Assembly (NCBI GenBank): GCA_027596075.1
Contig: JADGJC010000172.1
Location: forward strand, 20,207-84,206
Direction of reading: 5' to 3'
Source: Rhizophlyctis rosea
Lineage: Eukaryota; Chytridiomycota; Chytridiomycetes; Rhizophlyctidales; Rhizophlyctidaceae
Length of the DNA: 64,000 nt
This document shows, in pieces, positions 1 to 11,978 of this stretch. The position numbers and the translations under genes are program-made. The notes under the pieces are model-generated. The model was given only the letters and a program-made list of their open reading frames with translations. It ran no database searches and was not told the origin of the DNA. The first letter of the stretch is position 1. Every line of letters begins with the position of its first letter.

Positions 1-1515
1 GCATGCTACCCTGGTATGTAAAACCCTTTGAGCAAGAGGGGTCTCCCTTCTATCTCCCCTACCCCACCTTTCCCACGCTCTTCAATCCCATCACATCCCT
101 TTGCCCCCATCTAAATCGTACTCACAGAACGCGCACCACCCGCCACCACCACCATTGATCAAACCTCTCCCAAACGAACTCTTCCGCGACATCGCGCGGG
201 TATGCCACCCTCTCACCGCCCAACGTTTACGAAACTGCAATAAAACTACTCGACAAGTCGTCTCGAAGGACGACTTGGTCTGGGCAGAGGCCGGCTGGAG
301 GTGGGTTTCACCTTCCTTTGCTGCTGAAGGACTGCTCGGCCGACCTCCCACGATGGTCCAAGGGGAACGCGCGGCCATTGCCGAACGATCATATCTGCTT
401 TGGAGTAGAAGATTCCAAGAGTGCGCGAGGGAGAGGGGGAGGGGAGGGAGGGGCAGGGGAGAGGAGGGAGGGAGAGTGAGGGGGGAAGGGAGGAGAGGGG
501 AGGGAGGGGAAGCGGGGAAGGGGGGGAAGGGGGGAGAAGGAGGGGAGGGGAGGGGAAGGAAGGAAGGGGGGGAGGGGGGAAGGGGGGAAGGGGGGAGGCG
601 GGGGAGGGGTGTTTGGTCTGTCGTGCCATCCCAAGGCTGGCAAGCTCAAAACCTGACTGCGTACAGATAGAAATACTATGAGCAGAAAATGCTAACCTGT
701 CGTCCTCCTTCCTCATGGCAGGCACTTCGTTCTTGGCTTCGACAACTGCTTCGACTGGGTCGTCCGCCATCAGCACAAGCAAATCCTCCTTACTTACCTC
801 CCAGACAACCCATCCATAAAACACCTCTACCTCGCCGTCACCGAAGCATCCGCTAAGAACTACCGTACTTTCCTCCCATATCTCCTTCACCATGTTGCTC
901 GCCTCCCAGACCCAGTCCGAACCAACATCCTCACCTTCGGACTGCACCAAGCCGCTCCACGCGGCCACACAGATGCCGTTGCACTTCTACTCGTATCTGG
1001 AGCAACAGATGGAATCATCCCGCCCGCGCGCGAAACAGCCCTTGACCTTGCCGCCATGAAAGGCCACGGAGCAGTCGTAAAGCTCTTGACAGATTATTGT
1101 GCGTACGACCCCCCCCCTTCTTCGCGTGGCCATCTGCCACGCCACAATGTCCTTCATAATTGGACATCACAGCAACATATCCACCATCCAAATGCTGATT
1201 GACGCAGACGCCGACGCTGAGGAGGCATGTGGTCTTGCCATCGTGTACAACTTCCCGAACCTTGTGTCTCTCTTTCTGGAAGGCGGAGTGAATGTGCACG
1301 AGGAAAACGACATGATGCTGTGGATAGCGGCGAAGCGGAACCATGTGGAGATCATGAAGTTGTTGCTGGATGCTGGTGCGGATGTGACGGCGCGGTATGA
1401 GCAAATGTTGGGGTTGGCGCAGATGGAGGGGTATGAGGAGATTCTGGAGATTGCGCAGAGTGCTTACGATTCGGCAACGTCTGAATATGATGGAATCGCT
1501 CTTTTGTTTTCGTGA
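1..1515 (+). CDS. F-box / ankyrin-repeat protein, 5' end outside window
   Basis: Likely a substrate adaptor for an SCF-type ubiquitin ligase. Visible exons are 128-420, 722-1102 and 1173-1515, which stay in frame and give 338 residues to the stop. An F-box-like stretch (LPNELFRDIARVC) opens the visible part. Exon 2 has ankyrin-type helices (RGHTDAVALLLVSGA, KGHGAVVKLL), and exon 3 ends with another (NHVEIMKLLLDAGADV). No in-frame ATG lies between a TGA at 29 and residue PTM near 354. A donor GTATGT at 14 and acceptor CTCACAG ending at 127 fit the frame, so the start exon is probably left of the window. Intron 1 (421-721) has the branch point GCTAAC and is an almost pure purine tract. The intron 2 donor (1103) is weak and was chosen because it keeps frame. 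The fold assignment is firmer than the exact start. Confidence 0.72.
421..610 (+). repeat. Purine-only G-rich tract inside intron
   Basis: About 190 nt of almost uninterrupted G and A on the coding strand, with many runs of four to seven G. It begins at the donor GTGCGC at 421 and ends before an ordinary intron 3' part with branch point and CAG. The tract stays open as low-complexity Gly/Arg/Glu or Pro/Ser/Leu reading frames, which are not real proteins. Confidence 0.85.
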
Positions 1516-4368
1516 TCGTTGTAGAATGTTAGGAGCACATAGGATAGGTAGGAGTAGGTCTTCAAGGATGGATGTAGGCTAATTCAAGCAGGGAGTCGGA
1601 GACTCAATAGTAGTAATCAACCATTCCTTCTGCAAACATCCACACCATTGCGATGTGCAGTTCGTGATTCTGTTCGCATGAGAATGTCTGGTGAGGGTGA
1701 AGATCATCAAAGCGCACATTTCGCTTTTCTTTACATAATCTGCTCAGATACATCTCTGAGGGCTCCCCATGATCCCAAGACGCTGAACTTTACCAATCTG
1801 CTTCACGAATGAACAAGCTTCAACAATGCCTTCACCACACCACCCAGTCGCTGGCATTTCACTTGCCGCATCCGACATATTCTCACAGCATCTTGGTTCC
1901 GCTCTCACTCGATTGGCCCCGACAACCTGGCCCGCCCAACAGACACACAAAGTCTTGCATCTACTGGTGCTCCCGTCTCCAAGTGCTTCCCATGCACCCT
2001 TCCGATGGACTGCCATTGTTATCCTCGTCTGCAACTGACAACCTCACCCTTGGCAATTGATGATCATCCGGCATTCGGGAGTGGACATATGCTGACTTAC
2101 CCACTCAAATCCTCCTTTGCACCACCCTGTGTATCTTGGTCGACATAAGAATTGACATAGGTGAAATACTGAACCTAGGCACCTACGGAAGTGGTCATCA
2201 CCTCCTTGCATCCGATTGTTGTGACCGTTGCACCAGCATCAAGATGTAATATGAAAACCGCGCTATCTCCCATTAGCACTAACGGAAAGGGATGATGTAA
2301 TATGCCTCGATATGGGGATTTCGGGAATTGTGTATGGGCGCAAAAGGAACGGGGAAAATCTCGGTATGTCGACTCTTCATGTTATGCAGCTGCCGAAGTG
2401 GCCAGTGAGAGAATTTCTTCTCCGATGTACACTCACGGTCGACAATGAGTTCGATCGGTGATGCAGTATCGTTCCGGCAGTGATGTCCCGGCATGCAGGT
2501 GATTTGTGACATTATGAACTCTTGAATTGTACGGCAGCTTTGACTTATTGGCACTATCATGTTGGGCCGATAAGTATCTTCATTGACACGCAATCGCCAT
2601 GGAATCCGCAAGTGCAGTTTCATTGTTATTGTCGTTTCAACTGCGTATCGTATGTACGCATCTTGCCATCGGGTCATTGCAGGTGCGGAGAAAGGTGCGG
2701 GGGTTGACGTCGAACCCAACACCCACCCCATCGAGGCGGTCAATGTTCATGTGTTTGTATTTGCGCATTTCTTTGTGTCTCTACGGGCAATAATTCCCAA
2801 ATTCCACGGAACTCCCGCTTTTCCACGCAACTCCCGCTTTCGAAGTGCCACCTTCTCACATACTGGTCTTTCGGGAATGTCCGTCATTGCCATGCTTTGA
2901 ATGAGTCGACTGCGGGCACTGGCATGTCATTTCTGTTGGTTCGCTTACTTGCGTGGCAGTGTAAAGATGCGGACCGCAACGGTCAAAAAATGCCGTTGCA
3001 ACTTTGAAACTACCCCAAAAGAAGCTTTCTGATGTCAAATGTCTTTTGAATTAGTGTTTGTGACATTGCACCCATTAGTCTGCCGACGGTCAGCCATGTA
3101 TCACCACCCGACACCCTCATCCTCTGCAAACCCTGTTTAATGAAATTTTGCCAGTGCCACCTACCTAAGACGGTTCCCGAGACTGCTGGGCGCCGACAAT
3201 GACATCCGTAGGGTCTTCAAAATGCCAAGTGCGTTAGACGCACCCACGGTGCTCCGTCCGACTGAACCTGAGAGAAGTGATACAGATTGATCAATCCATT
3301 CCTGTTTTGTCACGTGCAATGCATTCAGCTTGAGTGGCAGTGTAAACGAACAAGCGCTCTGAGGGGTACAACTTGAAGGACTCACGGCTGCAGGCATACA
3401 GGTGTTCACATGGGTGGGCTGAGCGGACAATTGTAAACTTGGGCAGGCCACACCGCCCTCTTCGATACGGCATACTGATATCAATGCGCCAAACAAATTC
3501 GATGATATGAGATAGGTTCCATGAATGAATGACATAACAAGTTTGACTGTGGTTTTTCTTTTGGTCAATGAGTGCCAATGTCATTGGAAACATTCCGCCA
3601 TTTTACACGAAAACCAATCAGTTCGAGAAACGACCGACAAGTTGACCCATTCTGGTAGATCTGATTGGGCTGGGACTTTTCAGCCAGCCAACGTGAGGGA
3701 AAGTTTTTCGATCGTCGGAAGGAGGCGCTCTACTTTGGTATGTGCAATGCACGCACGTTGGGTGGCAGTGTGATTCCGGGAAGCAGACTTCCAGAAATCG
3801 CCCATATCGCTGAACGTTATGGGGCAGGTTGATTTGCGATAATGACCAAAGGATATGGTAGTTATGGTAAAACCGATCCATGCCTTTGCCTTCTTTCGGC
3901 GTGAAATGATGCAACCACTCCACGGCACTGTTTAGTCCACTTGTAGAAAACGCTGTATGATGGGTTGCATCGGAAGAGTGAAGTACCGGAAACAGACTTT
4001 TGAGTTTCTGACTTCCCAATCGATCAACAGGCGCATCAGTGTGTTTCCCACTCTCCGAAGCCTCCGAATTTTCGGTCAAACAAGCGGATCCTGCTTACCA
4101 CATTCGGATCCGGAGGTGGATGGCAGTGGCAGACCGCCACTCTTTTCCTCGTATTCCACATGCCCATTCAGAGTTTCTCAAGAACACAGACAACCAGCCA
4201 GCTACCCCACCCCTCGCATTAACACTTCCTTCCGCGGCCGCGCACGCGTTTGACAGGTGAACACAAGGAGCTCCGACCATCGTCACCTCACACCATGGAA
4301 CGCGGAAGGAGTTGATAAGACTGTACCAAAAATCTTAAAATTCCTCCACTGACGTCGGAGGGTTCAGA
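1516..4368. other. Intergenic, no supported gene
   Basis: Open frames here are at most about 150 codons, overlap on both strands and lack the GC-rich codon choice of the real genes. Three diverged copies of a motif ending in GTGGCAGTGT lie near 2940-2960, 3313-3340 and 3740-3770 (see finding). The last 100 nt hold the promoter of the Kunitz gene. Confidence 0.6.
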
Positions 4369-4375
4369 TATAAAT
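4369..4375 (+). promoter_or_regulatory. TATA box of Kunitz gene
   Basis: TATAAAT about 80 nt upstream of the chosen ATG at 4451, with a CRE-like TGACGTCG about 20 nt further upstream (near 4351). Position and sequence fit a core promoter. No experimental support. Confidence 0.5.
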
Positions 4376-4450
4376 CCTCCTTCCCTTCTCTCGTTCCTTC
4401 ATGTCGTGACCCTCATGCCCGTTGACATAACTCATCCAACCTGGTTGACT

Positions 4451-5605
4451 ATGCACAAACTCTTTATCTTATCTCTTGCCCTCCTCCCGGCAGTCGCGCT
4501 GGCCGCTGACTCCTGCTCCCTCAAGCCCGAGACTGGACCATGCAGAGCTCTGTTCTACAAATATTACTATGACAGCGCTGCGGGTCAATGCAAGCAGTTC
4601 GTTTGGGGCGGCTGTGGAGGTGTTGTTCCCTTCCAGGTATGTGCTCAGTCTCATCGGTGCTTTGTTCTTCTCCTGCTGGGAAAACATGGTGACTGACCGC
4701 TGACCAACCTTGTTGCATATAGACTGAGACCGAGTGCGAGAAGTCTTGCGAATCTACCACCATCAGCCCTTGTGCTGCCGTTCTTTGCGCGCGCGGCAAA
4801 GTCTGCGTTCCATCGCCCAAGCAGTGCAAGAAGGCTCCTGTAAGCTTCATATGGTACCTATCATCATAAAGGAGCGTCAGTTGACCTTCTTGATTGTCCA
4901 ATCCAGTGCCCTCAGTATGAGTGTGTTGACGCGCAGACCGCGACGAAGACCGCAACCTTCACCTTGACACCCATCGAGACGAAGACAAGCGCCTGCGCCG
5001 CCGCGACGTGCGAGTCTGGCTATGAATGCCAGGAGGATCCCAAGCAGTGCTTCACCACTCCTGTATGTCGAAAATGACGAAGGACCTTCAGCTTATGATG
5101 TCGCACTTCAATATTCACATACCGTTTCCAGTGCCCCCAATACACCTGTGTCCCCATCGTCTCCGCCCCTGTCGAAACAGAGAACCCCTGTGCCTCTGCC
5201 CTTTGCGAGTCGGGAACCGAATGCAAGCCGGACCCAAAGGAGTGTTTCACTACTCCCGTGAGTATGACGATGCTTTCAATACTACCTAATGGCAGTTCAG
5301 CATGGATAGGGTTGCATATTGACACTACATACCTTTTGACCAGTGCCCTCAATTCACTTGCGTTCCATTCACTGTGACCCGCACTACTCCTACCCGCCTT
5401 CCCACTGCGGCTCCCGAGAAGACCTGCAAGGACAAGCCTTGCAAAGCCGGGCAGACCTGTGTGTCAGACCCTAAGCAATGCTTCACTACTCCGGTGAGTG
5501 GCCTTGTTGTGAACTCCTTTTGCGAAATAGAATTCCGCCCATAGCGACTTACCATTGTTGTAATTCATTTCCACCCAATAGTGCCCTCAATACAAGTGCA
5601 TTTAA
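4451..5605 (+). CDS. Secreted Kunitz-type inhibitor with repeated cysteine modules
   Basis: Six exons: 4451-4636, 4723-4839, 4907-5062, 5132-5257, 5344-5493 and 5582-5605, giving 252 residues; every intron is phase 0. The ATG at 4451 starts a clear signal peptide (MHKLFILSLALLPAVALA); an in-frame ATG at 4415 would add 12 non-hydrophobic residues. Residues 22-70 match BPTI/Kunitz spacing: C-x8-C-x15-C-x7-C-x11-C-x3-C. Arginine sits at the P1 position (GPCRA), which predicts trypsin-like targets. The usual Asn after the fourth Cys is missing and that spacing is one short. After it come repeated units with C-x2-G-x2-C, then DPKQCFTTP at the exon end, the next exon beginning CPQYxCV. Likely extracellular; the target protease is unknown. 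Kunitz domains are uncommon in fungi (general knowledge). Confidence 0.88.
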
Positions 5606-8600
5606 GCTTCAGTACGCCGGTCGTCCCGCTGATGCTGTAGACGCTTAAAGTCTTCGAAGTTACAATTTTTACACGGGCTCTCGGAGTAGTCAATCAAGGA
5701 GTGATAAGTATGTGATAGATTGACGAAGCAAATTCATATGTCATTGAATATGGAGAACCATCAGTGCCTGAGATGAAGCAAACCGTTCAGCCAATTCCTC
5801 TAGCCTTTGCCTTTTGATATGTTGTGCGGGATGTGATCCATGAAGCCGAAGGTGGTTATCAGACTGCATGGCAAGTGCTGAAGACAAGAATGACAAATTC
5901 AAGTCAGTAACGTAAGTCCAGGCAGATGGGATAGGTGAAAACCAAGTCCCTTCCCCCGGGCAATGCAAATGCTCTTTGGAACAGAATCAAGGTGAGCCAT
6001 GCTCGCCAAACATCTGCATTGGGAACAGCACTGTTGTCGGCTACACCGAGAGATATCACACGATGTCATACCACATCGGAAACCGGCTGCTGAGGGAAAC
6101 ACTTGAGGAGCGCCGACGGATGGATGATTGTTCTTCTGATCGCAGAAGAAAGCAATGAAACTTGAAAAAAGTGGACAGGAACATGCTGCAATGCTGTTCC
6201 AGTCCACTGCTCATGCGGCAACAGTCTTTTGTGACCAGCATTAGCTGGAAGTTCCCAACGGTGTAAATGCAAGGCCCCATCTCAATGCCAACGTGATCTT
6301 GTAAGACGATGGGACTGGCCACGCGACAAAAGAAACCAAAACAGCAGTCTACTTCTCCGAGTTGAGCTGCAGCTTCAGAGCACCCGTTGCATCTTGAATT
6401 TATGAACCGTACAGCCAGCTGAACCCCTAACAACGCATCCCCGCTCCCCTTGCCAAGATTCACTTCCCATGCCCCTTAACCCGACTCATATTCCCAATCT
6501 TGCCACTCACTCCGCGTTGTGGGGGCTGGGAACGGATTGATATTCACCAGGTATGGTCGCATGACTCGCACCCCCCAGCCATGCCTCAGATTGATCAACC
6601 TGCGCAGGAACATGCATGAGTAGCTCGCCCATCCGAATCTGAAGCTTAGCTTTGCCGCGTCGTGATGATGCGGATCTACTGGGCGGCCACAAAAGAAAAT
6701 GTCGATCGGAATGGATCAAATAAGGCGCACCAATAAGGCCAAGGGAGCCCCACCAGAAAGATGAGGGAGATGTGATAGTATCTACCTTTTCCTTTCTGTT
6801 TGTGGAGCCCGTCCTCATTATGACGAACAATTGGCGCAAGTACATCTTGTGCGAAACCAAATATCCACATCGGTCAGACACCAAGCAATATCAATCAATG
6901 AAATCGTGAGAGAAGAAGGGAAGAGAGGCAGGAGCAAGTTCAGTGTCATGAGTTTAGACCACGGAAAGAGAAGTACATTGGGCGCTCATGATTTGCTTGC
7001 TCAGTGATGTATACATACCACGTACGAAGTGCCCATAAATCGGAGGACCGTCGCCTCATATAAAAATGATGATGGCGGTTCAATCAGCAAGCCCAAAGAT
7101 GAAAACGTCAAGAATTGAACGCACCGTTCGGGGCAAATGATTTAGTGAAATGGCCGTCGCAAAAACACGATTGTCATTGCCGCAATGAGGTGAGTTGCCG
7201 GCTTTGATATAATAACAGTACTCTCACACTTTTTCGCGTTTTTCTGCCATCCATGAACCACAAATTCGCATTGCGAAACATATTATTTCAAATGCTGTCG
7301 ATCGTTACATCTCCTGCACATCTGCAACGACTGCGGTAAGGAACAATGTTGCAAGTCAATACGAATCATGTGTATACCGTATTTCACGCTTCGCCAGGAT
7401 CAAACGATCAAATAGCAACTGGTTTTTTGTGGCAAGTGGTTCTTACCACACGGGTTGGTCCATGCATGACGCGTGAATGTTTATGAAGCTGGATCTCGGT
7501 CACTAAATTCATGAATGATGTGCTTATGGGTTAAATGACGATGGGCAAAAGGAACTCACTGCTGAAAGCCTCCACGTCCGCACTAAACTGCATCAAACAC
7601 CCATTCCGTGAAGGAAGAGTATATTTCCCACACAGAAGACGCAATGGATCTTGACAGTCTGTTCAAACCAAAAAGCCTGATCTCTCCAATCAACTACATT
7701 GCAGAACTCGGAGTTTTGAAAATCAGTGTTGGTACCTTCAAAAATCAAAAACGCCAAAAATTTGACGGTGAAACATGCAGTTTTCCGCAGGCGTACTCCA
7801 TAGCAAAGGGCACCTCTGGTACACCGATATGGTTCGGAAAAAAGAAGCGCCATGAAGGTTGCCATGAGAACCACATCGTCACGCTTACAGAGGTCAAGAT
7901 CCCGGCACACATGGAATGCCGCTCACACAAAGCGCTCCTGAGTGGCGCCATCATGTTGATAGATGCGAAAGCTGATAGATGAAGTTGAAACTTCCACTCA
8001 GCCGGTCCGATTTGGATGATCATGGTCCGCCCCAGCAGCAAGAAACAGTGAGGATGAAAGCTTACCAAAATCCGATCTGCTTCAAACGCAGTTGAACAAT
8101 GCCGAGCGTATTTGATTACTATCATATTAACTCACCATGCATTCATTGCCCCTCTTGTACCGCGAGTTCGCCCATGCACAACTCGGAATGCGGTGCCGGC
8201 TTGAATTCCTGCAGATTCTGCAGCACCTAGAAATAAGATACTCACGATGACTGCGGCGAGCGCCAATGATGGACCAGCAGCATTTGCCGAAATTTGAAAT
8301 CACCTTTGCCCCCACAGCTGGTGTGAAAACGGCCTAAACAAATAAGCTGTGCGGAATACAACGCGTCCACGCGAAGCGACGCTAGATGCATCCATGTCTC
8401 CTATTTGCTATGGACCTTGACCCAATGCAGGACTCCACTTAATCCGTCCTAGAAATCAGGCTGATCATACATTTCATGTTTGCGGGGACTGAAATAGTGA
8501 TCGAAATGAGTGAACTTCCAATCAGAAAAAATAATGCTATCAGTTCCGGTCACATGCTTCGACCCGTCTGGCTACCTGCCCATGGGGCGGAGCGGATGCG

Positions 8601-9745
8601 TAACTTTATGCATTGGACCTACGCTATCCAACGGCAATTCTGCCATGCAAGCAGGCATCAGTTGAAGTGATTGGAAGTGGTGAACAGTCTCGGCCCATCA
8701 AGGAAGAATAAATGAATCGTAGTAGTCAGCAGAAAAGTATTGAGGAAGTCTCAGTAGTCTCCAACATGGTGAAGTGACAAGCTTGACATGCAAGAGTCCA
8801 CGTCATCAAATATCCAATTGCAAACATTCTCATAACTATTACGAAAAGCATATTTGCTCGACACATCTTCCCGCGCCTCATCGAGGGGAGTGCCCGAATG
8901 TTCAAAAAAGCGATCTCCAGCCAGACCATGGAATCCAAACGTTTGCGAAGACTATCATTTAGCCGTCCATTTTGTTGCAGCGCGTCATAAATCTTAGTTA
9001 GTTTGGTTGATCAGCACGATGCACCAGTTCTTCGTGCATTGTGACCTAATACACCAATCTGGCAATAAGAGAACAACCCATTCAATGTCGGGTGGATATG
9101 GCCACTGTTGTCCCAAACCTGCTCGTAGCCCCTCAAGCATTCATATGTAAGCCAAGACTTCCTTCTTCAGACGTGATTGATGCTAATTCCATTCCAATTG
9201 TGGAAGGTGGAGTACGTTGAAATTGTTGAATGAGCATGATCTGATAGAGATGTTGCCTGCTATTGTGACGGTGAATCGGCGGCCAGATCAGTCCCATCGT
9301 TTGACAGATGGAAGTTGAAAAGGTCGTCCAATTAAGCACAGAACGCCCTCCAGCCTCTTCTCCAGCAAAGCATTCACTCCCCTGAACACGACTCTCATGA
9401 ACAAACGAAAAAATGACATACACACTGACGGATGTCAGATGGACCCTATCCGCGTTCAAAGGCGGCGGGACATATGAGCAAACGGGTCCACATAGGCCCC
9501 AAGAAGTTCAGGAGGAATGTGGATGTTTCTTTGCATCTTTGCCTCTGATACCTGTGCTCGATTGCTTGATGGCGATATTCAAAATCTCAAGCAACGGATC
9601 TCAAGCGAGGTCGGATGTCATTGGTGGGCATGCACTTTGGGAAGTCAAAATTCAGGGCGAGGATTGAAAAGTCAAAAGTCTGTTCTCCCCACAGGATGAC
9701 GACTCCTTCATTGCCGGTATGGGAACGCCATAGTATTTTTGGTAG

Positions 9746-9880
9746 GAAACACAGGCATGAGTCTTGGCGATGGCCACTGTTCAAAGTCAACCTTCCACCA
9801 AACAAAACAGAGAAACACAGACATGAGTCTTGGCGGTGACACCTTGACACCCGTTCCAAGTCAACCATCCCACCCCGACC
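9746..9880 (+). repeat. Tandem direct repeat, two ~66-nt copies
   Basis: The words GAAACACAG[G/A]CATGAGTCTTGG and TC[A/C]AAGTCAACC each recur in the same order, starting at 9746 and at 9812. The second copy is slightly longer in its middle. The period is a multiple of three, but no gene can be supported around it. Confidence 0.75.
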
Positions 9881-9948
9881 GGCCATCCGAAGGTTGCATC
9901 CACCAGCGACTCCGACGGGGTGGCTCAGACGGCCTAATGCAAGTGGCA

Positions 9949-9970
9949 GTTGCAAGTTGCAACTTGCAAC
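9949..9970. repeat. Perfect 22-bp palindrome
   Basis: The 22 bases equal their own reverse complement, with centre TTGCAA and arms built from GTTGCAAG. It has no loop, so it suits a dimeric protein site better than a hairpin. No gene start lies close to it. Confidence 0.8.
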
Positions 9971-11978
9971 CTTTTGCGAGAAGTTTACAAAAACTTCAAT
10001 ACTTTCCTAAAGCATCTAACCATGCATTTCTTTGGAGAACTCGGCGATGTTCGGTATTACTTCGCCATCGTGGCCTCCCCACGTTCTGCGTTCAAAATTT
10101 TGGGAGGCCTTGGGGGATACGCAACAGCGGTCATGTTTGTACGACGTAAACCGAGCAGCACTCCACCCCATAAGCAGTTTGTGCAGGAGAACTCCACTGC
10201 GAATGTAGAGAGGTCTCACCACCTTTATAGTGGGGACAAGCCCCACATAACCCCCGATTTGGAAGTGACCCTCATAAGCAAGCCACTTGAGGGACTGCGC
10301 ATCACTCTTGTCACCCCGTTGCGCATCCTCCGCATCTGACATGTGAATGCTTCTTCGGACGGTGAACACTCCGAGCCCAAACTGAAAAAGTGTGACTTGC
10401 ATTGATGCTCATCGCTTCATTGCCCCTTGCTCATCACCGCGCACCCCTGAGGGCCAGTGGGAGGGGACTTCAGGGCCCACAGTCGGTCACGTGTCCGTGT
10501 GGTAGTTGAATGTCTCATCATTCATACCCTCCGAAACGGGGTGTACCCTCAAACCAAATTGGGGTGTGCAACTTTGATTGACTCTGATGAGGGTTATAAC
10601 CCCAATTGATTGCCTAATACAGTGACTGTGCGGCCATGACGCCTCATGAGGGGGCGTTCTCCATCGGGCTATTGCCGAGTGCCTAATCCCGAATCCATCG
10701 GATAACATCGTCCAAATCAGATTGTTCGCATAGTCGCACAGGGTCGAGTCATGGAAGTCATCAAAGTCATCCCTCGGACATTCCGCCCGGGTTGGCGTCA
10801 TTGAAGTGTGGCGGCTTGTGCTTCCCAATAATTTAAGCCAAATTTGATTGAACGCCCTCAGCGTCAGCAATATTTGATTGACCAGTTGGATGGCTCCGTG
10901 TGAATCAGACCCCCAATCGGGAAGGATTATCTGCATGGTGGTGTCCGTCTAATCTGCCGACCGACCCTACTCAATCCTTTACAGAATGAAGAAACCTTCC
11001 GTATTTGGAAGGTGATGCCCGGCAGGCCGGCTTGGAGGGTCAGGAGTTCATCCGCAATTAGTATTTGGCATCCTTGTAAGGAAGGTCGGAACCAGTCTGG
11101 GAAAGCACACTTCCAAAAGAGATCTCGGTGAAGATCGGACCTCATGCAAAAAAGGGTGTCGCAGGATTGAGGGGGGTTGCCACTTGCTGGGGCCAGACGC
11201 GTTCCGTTGGGCATATGCCACAAATGTGAGGTGTCAATCATTTCATTGTTCTGTGAACGGAGAGGAAGGATGGGGGGCGGAGCAGGAAGCAGCCAAGAAT
11301 TGTATCAATTGTCCACTCACCGATACGGCAAACGGAGGTGTGGTGGGATTGGCCCTTTGTTGGTGGCAACATTCAACGGTTTACGGCAATAGCGACTGGA
11401 GGGTCTTCGGCTGTGTGGGTGTCCGAGTAGGAGCCCCCTGCTGACCGGACGTAGTGAGCAAACAGGGATCCCCTCGTAAATCAGGGCAATCTCACCATTC
11501 CTCCATTCATGATAAATCTCAAACAGGAACCCCATGCCCGCATTCACCGATTCATAACTTCCATTCCAGCTAGGCCGGATTTCACCCATTTAGGCTCGCC
11601 TATTACTTTCTTGAATGGCATAAAAGTACTGGCATCCTCACATCACGTCGCACTTGCAGATACATGACAGTGGTACCCTTTGAAAGTTCCCATCTGGTAA
11701 CAGCTAATAGGTAGGCTTCAACGACTTTCCCAACGCACGCCGCCATCATTGGAGGAGACAACTCATTTTCTCAGAGACTCACACACCCCATAATTCATTC
11801 ATCAATCTAGCCTGCATCACAGTCTTCCTTCGTTTTCGCACCAAACATAATCTTCCGCCCAGTCTCCGCTGCACAACAACTGCAGTCACACTTCTCCACA
11901 CATAATCTACTGCCCATTGAAGGCTTTACCACAATCCCAACCGTCAAGCTGCCGTCGAACGATATTTCCCCATCGCCA

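Larger units (their letters stand above)
5606..11978. other. Long intergenic stretch, no supported gene
   Basis: About 6.4 kb without an exon I can recognise. Frames on both strands are short and overlapping; at 7593-8125 three frames are open together, so none can be chosen. Two direct repeats of about 66 nt start at 9746 and 9812, and a perfect 22-bp palindrome lies at 9949-9970. A stretch at 10550-10890 repeats the word TTTGATTGA. Hidden intron-rich genes cannot be excluded. Confidence 0.55.

Noticed and set aside
246..968. 240-codon minus-strand frame over the first gene
   Set aside because: A shadow of the purine tract and F-box gene; it reads as Pro/Leu/Ser low complexity.
10487..11589. 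Minus-strand frames that could be a retroelement (RNase H-like DSHGAIQLVNQ)
   Set aside because: Only a short resemblance, no reverse transcriptase or integrase motifs and no terminal repeats.
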